This document shows, piece after piece, positions 17,901 to 25,959 of a DNA stretch of 64,000 nt. The notes beneath the pieces are model-generated. The model made no database searches, had not been told where the DNA came from, and was given only the letters and a program-made list of their open reading frames with translations. The stretch's first letter is position 1. Each line of letters opens with the position of its first letter. A program made the translations under genes and the position numbers. The stretch is from positions 62,001 through 126,000 of the forward strand of contig JAOOBR010000001.1 in assembly GCA_028404565.1 (NCBI GenBank). Reading direction: 5' to 3'. The stretch is from Pseudomonadota bacterium. Lineage in GTDB: Bacteria > Pseudomonadota > Gammaproteobacteria > Magnimaribacterales > D2472.

Positions 17901-18199
17901 AACATTTTGATGCGAGCAGCAATGAAGCAAAGGAACTTATTGAAATGTTTAAAGACCGTATGATCAATGCTGATAAAACTGAAAAGGCAAATATTGAAAA
18001 ATTGATTGATAGCTATATAGATGATTGGGAAAAATTATCTAATGGAGATAAAGTTCTTACTTATCATGCTAAATTTGGAGTAGAGTCCAATAAAAAGGCT
18101 CTTACTAGAGACTTTGGTGATGAAAAGAATGAAGCTGAATGGGAGATCCTAACATCAATGCGTCATGTAGATACAGAGGTGGGAATAAAAATAGAGTGA
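14933..18199 (+). CDS. drmA: DISARM helicase DrmA
   Basis: This 1088-aa protein has an SF2 helicase core with the peculiar DrmA motif set: WFATGGGKTEAYL (motif I, about 457-469), QDELHLISGPLG (motif II, about 671), AATATIRGA (motif III), GIDIPRL and FIQATSRVGRG (motifs V and VI, about 880-915). Two CxxC-like pairs (CPWC, then CPSQSC) between motifs I and II may bind zinc. DrmA is the ATPase of DISARM antiphage systems and works with DrmB, whose gene follows with a GTGA overlap. The N-terminal 450 residues, which would hold the DrmA-specific region, are present, so the gene looks intact. Confidence 0.9.
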   Translation: MYREEILGYIEDQFMGPSYGEPHFLKHNKDYLPYQHLITGMLFPQESDLSEEAIADQNSTASIVDTNEDPLSLSFTYLTASVGMSLHVPNDVKEILITTRACVYEEESENELPDDNEKNDFRWSRKDLPEENSVLEIKTQKVEIFSGKAEIDLRVFDSRGKKLLTVTLINNSKKESRSKIDQKDVLCRVSMECSLKDDNFLPYPKVFRKTADGEEEEQQILYKDEHIFGVGHACSVNWTFKENTNDCAKVSLDFIPKEITIGSKSELDEYNGSESINMEYLANPENTESLIKSLIKFVEPYESWVDKTCLELKKLKKNTDSLDYFEIGDAHKKTIDRLINKLNYAVERIHDGINFISNDNNALKAFQFANKAVLMQMVHAVKYNQLIEENNLDYMKFQMDHEFVDDFQNINYFDLKSFFGKSYKPFNWRPFQLAYFLTTCKSVVLEDDENRSMVDLIWFATGGGKTEAYLFVSAFLIFYRKLIDKNHDQVEILMRYTLRLLTQDQFVRSSRLIAACEKIRRENEDIFGKNEISLGLWIGGSSSPNKFVGSQYMQGSSEQYIELLKNDSPNSESPFSISMCPWCSTNLVPDKQSDEKCYGFKSSDMSFELYCPSQSCEFHEKLPIQVVDQAIYQKPPTFLLATIDKFAQLAQVAESGKILNKDLGSSLSLIIQDELHLISGPLGTVTGAVEAVFDVLLKHFGAKPKYIAATATIRGAKDQVERLYARDVNIFPPSGINHKDRFFSREDTKDPGRLYVGVMSQGHTAITTRVRIASALSQSVEEIPGDKEVVDGYHTLVIYHNSRNEKSKTKTLAVQDIPERIKQIASLNDDFSKENIPPRLFGENGIGELSSDVQHELFETRKRLELMKGQDDAIDIVSVTNIIQVGIDIPRLALMQVTGQPKTTSEFIQATSRVGRGKNKGLVVVNYLATNPRDRSHYEQFKGYISSVNRFVEPTSVTPAAEPCLRRVLPTCLLILAKHGLGLKQNIDAQHFDASSNEAKELIEMFKDRMINADKTEKANIEKLIDSYIDDWEKLSNGDKVLTYHAKFGVESNKKALTRDFGDEKNEAEWEILTSMRHVDTEVGIKIE

Positions 18200-20028
18200 G
18201 TGATGGCAAATTAAGAAAATCTCAATTGCTTACAAGTTTTGGTGTAGGGGCAATTGTTGAGATTAATGATCAAAGTCTGATGGGAATGGATATTTCTAGA
18301 TGGAGTCCATCAATAACCAAGAATAAAAAATATCGGATTTCTCCAATTCCTAGACTTGAGAAGATGCTCAAGAAAAGCTTTTTTATTTCACCGCCTACTG
18401 CGCCCTCTGAAATTTGGAAAGATGCGTCCCAAACTGCTTCTATACCCTATCATAGATTTCCGAAATGGCTTGAGTGTAGAAAGTGCAACTCCCTAAGAAA
18501 CTATCAATCTCAAAGGTTTACTGCTTATAAAGATCTTTCGTGCCTTAAATGCGGAGCAAATAGCAAATTCCTATCTCCCATTCGATTCATTTACTCAGGT
18601 GATAATGGTTATCTTGATGATATAAATTGGGTTTATTTGCTTCATTACGGAGAAACATCAGGTTGTAGAGAAAATCATCTTACCAAAAAAACGCTGGGGG
18701 GAAGAGGCGGTGGATTATCAGCAATTGAAATTAGTTGTGATAAATGTGGTGTAAAAAAGAATTTGAGTCAGATTAAGCAATTAATTTATTTGCAAAGTCC
18801 AAGATCAAGTCATCCTTGGGAGCAAAGAATAAATGCCAAAGTTGAAAAAAAAGATCATCAACCATTTCAGCAAAGAGGTGCAACGTCTTTATATCAGCCA
18901 AGAATAGTCTCTGCACTTGATTTGAGTGGATCTGATTACGAAGATGATATTGGAAGTGAAGTTGATCAATTTTTGCAAGATCATGAGGATATTCTTGATG
19001 CTAGAAAATTTCTAAGTGACGCAAAAGAAATGAATATATGGGACCAAAACATAGATGATAAAAAAATCAAGCAAGCATATGAAAAAATAAATAGTGATCT
19101 GCCATTAGATTTTGAAAAAATACCTCTTGAAAAAATAAAAAGCTCAATTCATGAAGAAAAGACAGATGTTAGCGAAAAAAATGAAGAGGTAAACTTAGAT
19201 GATGTGGACTCAGAGTCTTTAAAAATAGCTGAATATGCTCTATTAAATGATGATGGAAGGCAAAAAATAAAAAACTATGATGGAGAGAAATATTTTATAT
19301 CTGACAAAATCCTTTCAAAGTATATAAGATCAGTAACAAAAATAAGAAGATTAAGAGAAGTCAGGGTTTTATCTGGTTATACAAGACACTTTTATCCCAC
19401 AATTCATAATATCAATGCTAGTGAAAAAGTTTTGCCATGGTTACCTGGTTATGAGGTTTTTGGAGAAGGAATTTTTATAGATTTTAATTCAAGTTCAATT
19501 AAATCTTGGGTAAAAAAGAATTCTAAGGCAATTGCATCCAGATTATCAGTTATGCAAAAAAGGAGAGATGAGAGTGCTACAAATCTACCCTTTCCATCTG
19601 CAAAATTTGTTCTTCTTCATACGTTTTCACATCTAATGATCAAACAACTATGTTTTGAATCAGGTTATGGTTCTTCTGCTCTAAAAGAAAGAATATACGT
19701 GGGAGATGATCAAAATGAGATGCAAGGGATTCTTATTTATACTGCTGACGGTGATACTGAAGGCTCTCTTGGAGGGCTTGTCAGGATGGGAGAGGAAGAT
19801 AGACTAATGAATTCAGTAGAGTCCATGATTAGTTCTGCCAAATGGTGCTCATCAGATCCTGCTTGCCTTGAAATAGGATCTCCTGGAACAAGAGGATTGA
19901 ATAAGGCTTCATGTCATGCATGCTCTTTAATTTCAGAAACTTCCTGTGTTCACATGAATGCTCTTTTAGACAGAGGATTAATAGTTGGTTCTGAAAAAGA
20001 AAATTTGCAAGGATTTTTTGATCTATGA
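18196..20028 (+). CDS. drmB: DISARM protein DrmB (DUF1998)
   Basis: The protein is 610 aa from the GTG at 18196, which overlaps the drmA stop as GTGA. A further upstream ATG at 18139 lies inside drmA and adds only a low-quality stretch, so I reject it. The N terminus KLRKSQLLTSFGVGAIV is the typical DrmB opening. Several CxxC zinc pairs follow (CRKC, CLKC, CDKC). The C-terminal DUF1998 domain contains FSHLMIKQLC (about 476), IYTADGDTEGSLGGLVRMG and a Cys-rich end (SCHACSL..SCVH). DrmB partners DrmA in DISARM, where the pair binds DNA and gates entry to the complex. It overlaps the next gene by 4 bases. Confidence 0.9.
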   Translation: MSDGKLRKSQLLTSFGVGAIVEINDQSLMGMDISRWSPSITKNKKYRISPIPRLEKMLKKSFFISPPTAPSEIWKDASQTASIPYHRFPKWLECRKCNSLRNYQSQRFTAYKDLSCLKCGANSKFLSPIRFIYSGDNGYLDDINWVYLLHYGETSGCRENHLTKKTLGGRGGGLSAIEISCDKCGVKKNLSQIKQLIYLQSPRSSHPWEQRINAKVEKKDHQPFQQRGATSLYQPRIVSALDLSGSDYEDDIGSEVDQFLQDHEDILDARKFLSDAKEMNIWDQNIDDKKIKQAYEKINSDLPLDFEKIPLEKIKSSIHEEKTDVSEKNEEVNLDDVDSESLKIAEYALLNDDGRQKIKNYDGEKYFISDKILSKYIRSVTKIRRLREVRVLSGYTRHFYPTIHNINASEKVLPWLPGYEVFGEGIFIDFNSSSIKSWVKKNSKAIASRLSVMQKRRDESATNLPFPSAKFVLLHTFSHLMIKQLCFESGYGSSALKERIYVGDDQNEMQGILIYTADGDTEGSLGGLVRMGEEDRLMNSVESMISSAKWCSSDPACLEIGSPGTRGLNKASCHACSLISETSCVHMNALLDRGLIVGSEKENLQGFFDL

Positions 20029-22172
20029 GACATTTCCCTAAAAATACAGACCTGTCAGATGAGCAAAAGATAATTTACTCAGAACATTTAGATAAAGCAT
20101 TATTGATAACAGGGCCTCCTGGAACAGGTAAAACTGTAATGGCAATAATGCGTGCATTAAGAATGGGTAAAGAAATGGAAGATATCAATGCAAAAGTTCC
20201 AATATTGATGCACAACAAAACTTTATATGAATTTACTTCAACTCAAGCCTCTGTTAATAAAAATATTAAAGTCCAAACGCTTATGAGTTACCTTCTTCAA
20301 AGAACAAATTTGCGTATGCTTAATGATGGGCAGAATATATCTTTTCCTTGGGGACAGTTGTATAGGATGATAGATAGTAAAAATCCTGATGAAATAAAAA
20401 AACTCAATCTTTTTCCAAAGTTTGTTATTCTTGATGAAGGTCAAGACTTCCCTAAAACTCTGTGGAAAGTAATTTCAAATATATGGATGAAACTAAGATC
20501 AGTTGATATAAATTTTGTTCCATCAATTATGGCTGATGAAAACCAAGCTCTAAATGTAGATGAGAATAGTACAATAGATGATATAAGGCATGGTCTCTCA
20601 ACAACTGATTGTTTTGGGAGTTTCAAGGAATCGAAATTAACAAAAAACTATCGAAATACAAAAGAAATTGCTGCATTTGCTGAAAAATTCTATGTTGGCA
20701 ATCAAACCGAAAAAGCTGATTCATCCCAGTGCAGATCTGGAGTTAAGCCTAAACTTTTTTGGCACAGAGGTTATAAAAATAATAGGCTTATTGAAAGAAT
20801 CGTAAATTATAAAAAAAGTAATCCCAATAAAAGCGTTGGTGTAATAATTGTAAATAGAAATTCGGCAAGCAGAGTAAAAACTCTTTTTAAAGGTATAGAG
20901 AATTATGTCAGAATAAATAATCTTGATATAAAAGTTCAATACTATCTTTCCAGTGATAGACAACGTCTTCAAGCTTTAGATTTTGATAATCCAAAAACTA
21001 TTACGGTTATAACAAGACAAAGTTGTAAAGGACTTGAGTTTGATTGTGTTTTTGTTCCAAAAATAAATGACCTTGAATATGATAATTTAGGTTTTGAGTA
21101 TTCAAGAGACTTATATGTAGTATTTCATAGGGCACGAGATCAACTCTTTATAACTGCAGGTATGAGTGCTGATGAAGAAAAAGATAATATATTTACAGTC
21201 CCCCCAATTTTAAAAAATCACCTCAAAACTAGGGACTATAGGGGCAAAACTATTGATGTAGGCTTCAGAGATGAAGATGAACTTTTATCCTATATTGATG
21301 TCGATAGAAATCTTGATAGAGAACAAAGATCAAAAGCAGAGGAAATACTTAAGCAAAGACAAAGAGAAAAACTTTTAAGTGATGAAAATATAGAGTTACA
21401 AAAAGAGCAAGTTAAAGAGAATACTAATTCAATAAAAATTAAGGCAGAAGAAAAAAATATTAGAATCCAAAAAATTTATAATGCAGCCTCGCTTTTCATT
21501 GAAAAAAAGAAATGGACAATAGCTAATGATAAATTATTGAGAGAGAACATTTCTGCACTTGCAGGCGGGGACCAAGGTATATTGCTAGCAAAATGGGAAA
21601 GAAAAGGTCTAAAAGATAATCGTCTTCCCAAAATAAAGATTGCCAGTAAAAAAACAAAGAAAAAAATAAAGTCTCCTCTTTTAGAGCTTGATTTTGTAAC
21701 TGGCTCAGATGGTACATTTTTGAGACTACTAGATATTATAAAAGAAACTTTATCAAACGATGATCATGAAATAATTCAAATAATCTCATCAAAAAAGAAA
21801 CCAAAAAGGATTTTTAAAAAGGTATCAAACCTTCTTACCAACAATAAAGCTGGTATCAGTGACCAGATTATGCCGAACATGTCTTCGAATACCATTCATT
21901 TTTTTTATAAAGGTCAAAAAAGATTTATTAAGATTATTTCACCAAATGATGAGGTAGATTGGTTTCAGAAAATTATTTTACTTGGCGTTGAAGATCTTAA
22001 ATCAGAAGATATATCTGAAGATATTCAAGAACTTTTACTAAATTTATTTTTAAAGCCTGCACATGACACATGCATAATCCATCCAAATACAGATGAAGAA
22101 ACACCTGGTGTAAAATACATGTATGAAAAGAATGATGATGGTAACTTAATAACAAGATATTATGAAAAATAA
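20025..22172 (+). CDS. SF1 (UvrD/Rep-like) helicase with long C-terminal extension
   Basis: A 715-aa protein with Walker A GPPGTGKT (30-37), Walker B ILDEGQDF (about 135-142), motif IV TKNYRNTKEI, motif V TRQSCKGLEFD and motif VI YVVFHRARDQL, ending at about residue 385. The remaining 330 residues form a basic, coiled-coil-prone region (about 410-470 is E/K/Q rich) followed by an unrecognised domain. It starts within the drmB stop codon (ATGA), so it is translated with the DISARM pair. It is the second SF1 motor in this operon after the NERD fusion. Canonical DISARM uses an SNF2-like DrmD in class 1; a UvrD-type motor here marks the operon as unusual. Confidence 0.88.
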   Translation: MRHFPKNTDLSDEQKIIYSEHLDKALLITGPPGTGKTVMAIMRALRMGKEMEDINAKVPILMHNKTLYEFTSTQASVNKNIKVQTLMSYLLQRTNLRMLNDGQNISFPWGQLYRMIDSKNPDEIKKLNLFPKFVILDEGQDFPKTLWKVISNIWMKLRSVDINFVPSIMADENQALNVDENSTIDDIRHGLSTTDCFGSFKESKLTKNYRNTKEIAAFAEKFYVGNQTEKADSSQCRSGVKPKLFWHRGYKNNRLIERIVNYKKSNPNKSVGVIIVNRNSASRVKTLFKGIENYVRINNLDIKVQYYLSSDRQRLQALDFDNPKTITVITRQSCKGLEFDCVFVPKINDLEYDNLGFEYSRDLYVVFHRARDQLFITAGMSADEEKDNIFTVPPILKNHLKTRDYRGKTIDVGFRDEDELLSYIDVDRNLDREQRSKAEEILKQRQREKLLSDENIELQKEQVKENTNSIKIKAEEKNIRIQKIYNAASLFIEKKKWTIANDKLLRENISALAGGDQGILLAKWERKGLKDNRLPKIKIASKKTKKKIKSPLLELDFVTGSDGTFLRLLDIIKETLSNDDHEIIQIISSKKKPKRIFKKVSNLLTNNKAGISDQIMPNMSSNTIHFFYKGQKRFIKIISPNDEVDWFQKIILLGVEDLKSEDISEDIQELLLNLFLKPAHDTCIIHPNTDEETPGVKYMYEKNDDGNLITRYYEK

Positions 22173-23820
22173 AAAATCACTATATATTTACTCAAATAGT
22201 TCTGATCTCAGCCTTTTCTTTGCTTCAAGTATAATTGCACCATCAGGAACGTCAAAAGGACTAAAGAGTTCTGCATACTTTGAAATTGATCATTCTGTTC
22301 AACTGTTTAATTCTGTAAATAGTGATTATGCATCTTATTTTGATAAAAATAGAGAGGAGAATCTTGTACCAGTTGTCCTTGAAATAAATCCAGCAGTGCT
22401 AAATTCCTTCTATAGCATAGATGAAAAAAAGAGCCTCATTAAAACGAACTCACTTGAGTTCTATTTACTGCCATTTGTTCCAATTTACTTTGTTAAAAAT
22501 ATACATTTTGCATCAAGAGATGATTTAGAGCATTTCAATCAAATTAAATTTGGTAATGTAAATAATTCTGTTATCGATAATAAAATTGTTAGTCCAAACT
22601 TTTTTGATGGGTCATATAAAAAATGTAAGCATATGGACATAAATGAAAGTCCTTTAATTCCTATATCAAAGACAAGCTCAATAGACTCTCTTTTAGGAAG
22701 CATCCAAATTCTAATATATGTTGCTAAAAATGAGACATCAACAACAAAAACAAGACAATATCTTGATTTCATTAAAAGATTCATAAACCGGGAGGATCTT
22801 TATGAACTGGGTGAACGCTATTCGCTGGATATATTAGAAACTTTTGATAAGGGTATATCAGATATTAAAGAACGAGATTCTCTTGAAGTAAAAGTATTTA
22901 AAGCTAGTCTTCTCAAACTTTCAAGTGAGGCATTTCAGGATAAAACTATGGATGCAGACTTTATTGAAGACATAGTTGACCTTATTCCTGGATCAATTCT
23001 TTCAAAAGAAGAAGAGGAGCAGATAGAGCAGTTTTTGGATTTAATTGAAGATATATCTTCAGGGGAATTTCCTTTAAAAGATGATTTTTTTACTGAGGAA
23101 AAAAGAGTAACTATTTGGTCATCCTTAATTCTATTAATGACTCAAATTGGTTCAAGAGAAGCACTTGATATTATTGAAATGTTTAAAAAAGGTAGAGTAA
23201 GAGAAGATATTTTTATAATGTCATTAATGTTATTTGGTTTATTTAGAAATTACTCATCCTTGGACTTATTTTTTAAAGAGGCCGATATGAGCTATCTCAG
23301 AAATATATCTCTATTATCAAGTCCTCTTCTCTCTGATTTTCAAGATGGGCTGCCTGTTGAGCTAATAGATAAAACAAGCCCAGATAATATAAGTAAATGG
23401 ATAGAATTAAAGGTAAGTAACGAAACAGTTACCAATGTCAGTATTGATGATCCTTTCTATACTTCTATTGTTGCCCAAGCTAATGAGGCTGGATTTAGCT
23501 TTGAAAGTTATGGCGATGATATTTATGTTCATAAAGACCTCGATAAAGATGTGCCAGATCTCTTCCTTATTAAAGGAGCTAAAAATAATTTTAGGTTAAA
23601 AACTGAGCCTGTAAGCAAGAATCTTTCTAAACTCAAAAAAGAAAATCTTATCGAGATTTTGCAGGCAGCCAGTGACTTTGATTTTAGATCCTCAGTGATT
23701 GTTGAAAAAAATATGCTTTTTTTAAAACGTGATCAACTATCCTCCACTCTCGATATTGAAGAAATGCAACTCATGGTTAATGATTTAAAAGAGAACTTTA
23801 AAACGCTTAAAGATCTCTAA
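22162..23820 (+). CDS. Unknown protein of the DISARM-like operon
   Basis: I do not recognise this 552-aa protein. The first 170 residues look like an alpha/beta domain (SLYIYSNSSDLSLFFASSI, later VPVVLEINPAVL), the middle (about 170-400) is helical and acidic, and the end (about 430-552) is again mixed, with FSFESYGDDIYVH. No membrane, nuclease or NTPase motif stands out. It overlaps the helicase gene by 11 bases and the methyltransferase gene by one base, so it is locked into the operon. It could be a partner or specificity factor of either; DrmE of class 2 DISARM is also an orphan protein but is not evidently related. Confidence 0.85.
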   Translation: MKNKKSLYIYSNSSDLSLFFASSIIAPSGTSKGLKSSAYFEIDHSVQLFNSVNSDYASYFDKNREENLVPVVLEINPAVLNSFYSIDEKKSLIKTNSLEFYLLPFVPIYFVKNIHFASRDDLEHFNQIKFGNVNNSVIDNKIVSPNFFDGSYKKCKHMDINESPLIPISKTSSIDSLLGSIQILIYVAKNETSTTKTRQYLDFIKRFINREDLYELGERYSLDILETFDKGISDIKERDSLEVKVFKASLLKLSSEAFQDKTMDADFIEDIVDLIPGSILSKEEEEQIEQFLDLIEDISSGEFPLKDDFFTEEKRVTIWSSLILLMTQIGSREALDIIEMFKKGRVREDIFIMSLMLFGLFRNYSSLDLFFKEADMSYLRNISLLSSPLLSDFQDGLPVELIDKTSPDNISKWIELKVSNETVTNVSIDDPFYTSIVAQANEAGFSFESYGDDIYVHKDLDKDVPDLFLIKGAKNNFRLKTEPVSKNLSKLKKENLIEILQAASDFDFRSSVIVEKNMLFLKRDQLSSTLDIEEMQLMVNDLKENFKTLKDL

Positions 23821-25028
23821 TGAAATACATTAGTCTGTTTACTGGTATTGGAGGTTTTGAATCTGCAAAACATGATCCAATCTTGATGTGTGAAAAGGAC
23901 AAACACTGTCAAGAGTTTCTATCAAGAAAATATACTGATATTGAAATTATTGATGATGTTAACACGCTTGCATCAAAAAAAAATAAATTACCCAAAGTTG
24001 ATGTAGTTGCTGGAGGTTGGCCGTGTCAGGACCTCAGCGTTGCTGGGAAACAAGAGGGTTTTAATGGCAAACAAAGCATTTTATTTTATAAACTTTTAGA
24101 GATTGCAATAAAATCTAGATCGGACACTATAGTTGCAGAAAATGTACCAAATCTTTTAAATATAGAGCAAGGTCGAGTCTTTGTAGATGTCTTGAATGAA
24201 CTAAAAAATGCTGGTTTTTGTCATATTGCGTGGAGAATCTTAAATACAAGAGAATTTAATATTCCGCAACAAAGAAGAAGATTATTTATTGTTGCATCTA
24301 AAGATAAACAAATTGCAAAAAATCTATTTAATAAGGTCAATGTAAAGATATCTTCTCCAAAAAATAAAACAAAAGTTTCTGGATTTTATCAATCTGCTGG
24401 AACTCACTCTATTTGTTATAGCGAAAACTTTGTTCCAACAATTAAGGTTTCAAATGGGCCTGCTATCCACTATAAAAATATAATGAGAAAGCTTACTGCA
24501 AAGGAGTCGTTAAAATTACAAGGGTTCAAGATAAATGATTTCAAGGATATTGCTGATAGCCATATTTATAAAATGACTGGTAATGCAGTAACTAAAAAAG
24601 TTGGAAATTTTATTTTCAATTGCCTTGAAAAACTAAAATTAAACCTTGATATGAATCCGTTACAGCGTGGCTCAAACTTCTTTTCATCTGATATCAATAA
24701 GATTTTATATAAGCCAGAAAATGGTTTTTTTTCTGAAGATGTAATCTATGAAGTTATATTGCCTAAAAAAGAGCTTTGCTCTAATCTTGCAGACTTCATT
24801 GAACTAAAGAGTAATTCATTTATGAGTGATACTGCCCTTCTTGGCATGCTAAGAAGAGCTAAAAAGGCAAAAAAACCTATTAACAGAGATCTATTCAATT
24901 CTATTTTGCTAACTGTCGAATCTAATAGTCTAATTAATGAAATAGGAGAAGATGGGATAAGAGACTTTAAGCATGGAAAGTTCTCAGAAAATCCAAATGG
25001 AGAGTTATTTGAAGAAATACTTTTTTAA
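23820..25028 (+). CDS. drmMII: Cytosine-5 DNA methyltransferase, DrmMII-like
   Basis: This 402-aa protein has the C5 methylase motifs in order: motif I SLFTGIGGFESA (5-16, S-adenosylmethionine site), motif IV GGWPCQDLS with the catalytic Cys69, motif VI AENVP (106-110), motif VIII PQQRRRLFIV, then LKLQGF and the final TGNAVTKKV (motif X, about 257-265). A 140-aa C-terminal extension follows. In class 2 DISARM a C5 methyltransferase (DrmMII) marks host DNA as self; by position this gene has that role here. It is the last gene of the operon, ending 13 bases before the convergent 305-aa gene. Target specificity cannot be read from the sequence. Confidence 0.88.
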   Translation: MKYISLFTGIGGFESAKHDPILMCEKDKHCQEFLSRKYTDIEIIDDVNTLASKKNKLPKVDVVAGGWPCQDLSVAGKQEGFNGKQSILFYKLLEIAIKSRSDTIVAENVPNLLNIEQGRVFVDVLNELKNAGFCHIAWRILNTREFNIPQQRRRLFIVASKDKQIAKNLFNKVNVKISSPKNKTKVSGFYQSAGTHSICYSENFVPTIKVSNGPAIHYKNIMRKLTAKESLKLQGFKINDFKDIADSHIYKMTGNAVTKKVGNFIFNCLEKLKLNLDMNPLQRGSNFFSSDINKILYKPENGFFSEDVIYEVILPKKELCSNLADFIELKSNSFMSDTALLGMLRRAKKAKKPINRDLFNSILLTVESNSLINEIGEDGIRDFKHGKFSENPNGELFEEILF

Positions 25029-25041
25029 ATGAACTATTAAA

Positions 25042-25959
25042 TTAATTTAACTTTAGTATTTTTTCTTTTATGCCAGCTCCCGAATAAAGCTCAAGATCAA
25101 TTTTAGGCTCACCGCATATTAGTAGAGAAAAATTTGCTCTGTTTATTAAGACTCTTATCAAGCAAGACTCTTCAAAGTTTTTAATTTTTTGTATTCTTTC
25201 AATGGATTTAGATTCTCGTGAGTGAACTTCTTGGAAAAAAAGATAATAAAGCTTCATAACATCCCCAAAGCTGCTAAAAAGCATCCTAATATGATCAAAA
25301 TAGTTTTCGGTTGTTGTTTTGATGTTAGGTTGCAAAATCTTAGAATCTAAGAATTGAAGTTCGTTAAAAACATACTTTTTATAAATATCATTTGAAACTC
25401 CCTCATCAGCTAAATCAATTGCACGCCTTATGCTCCCAAAGATTTTCGAATTTAATTCTCTGTATGCCTCTTCAGTGTTTGGATCAAAGAAGCCTGTAAG
25501 AAGTTCCAGTGATGCTTTTTCAGCTCTAAATCTATATAAAGATATTTCGTGAAGAGCATGGGTTGGATTCTTAGGATCTAACTTATCCATCATATTTTTT
25601 GAGTAAGCTATCATCTCATTGAGATCATTCATCAGTGAAGTCATTTGAATATCTTTACACTCGTTAACAGCATAATAACTTTCAGGAGTTACAGAGTTGA
25701 TATAACTAAAAACATGATCCTTTGTTATTTTTAGGATCTCACTTTCAGTAGAATCTTCCAATAATGATCTTTCATTTGCTTTATTAAAATACAGAAAAGC
25801 TTTTTCCATATTCTCTGCAATTAACTCTTTACTCAAAGGCTCTTGATCCTCATGCAAATCACAAAAACTAATATCAATATCTGCAATAATTGATTGAGCA
25901 ATTTGTAAATAAGCTGCTGCTATTAAATACTCTTTCTTATTTTCTTGAAATTTATTCAC
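25042..25959 (-). CDS. Unknown helical protein linked to the DUF4338 gene
   Basis: A 305-aa, almost entirely helical, acidic protein with TPR-like features (YLIAAAYLQIAQSI and AFLYFNKANER) but no repeat register I can fix. No catalytic motif, signal peptide or membrane span is visible. Its start overlaps the DUF4338 gene by 8 bases, so the two are co-translated and probably interact. It is the last gene of the convergent module D and faces the end of the methyltransferase gene. I cannot assign a function. Confidence 0.8.
   Translation of the reverse strand: MNKFQENKKEYLIAAAYLQIAQSIIADIDISFCDLHEDQEPLSKELIAENMEKAFLYFNKANERSLLEDSTESEILKITKDHVFSYINSVTPESYYAVNECKDIQMTSLMNDLNEMIAYSKNMMDKLDPKNPTHALHEISLYRFRAEKASLELLTGFFDPNTEEAYRELNSKIFGSIRRAIDLADEGVSNDIYKKYVFNELQFLDSKILQPNIKTTTENYFDHIRMLFSSFGDVMKLYYLFFQEVHSRESKSIERIQKIKNFEESCLIRVLINRANFSLLICGEPKIDLELYSGAGIKEKILKLN

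Noticed and set aside
18139-18195. Upstream ATG start for DrmB
   Set aside because: It lies inside drmA and gives an atypical N terminus, whereas the GTG at 18196 overlaps the drmA stop and precedes the usual DrmB opening.
18196-20028. DUF1998 protein as the DruE helicase of a Druantia system
   Set aside because: DruE is a very large helicase with a C-terminal DUF1998; this 610-aa protein lacks helicase motifs and has the DrmB N terminus next to DrmA.
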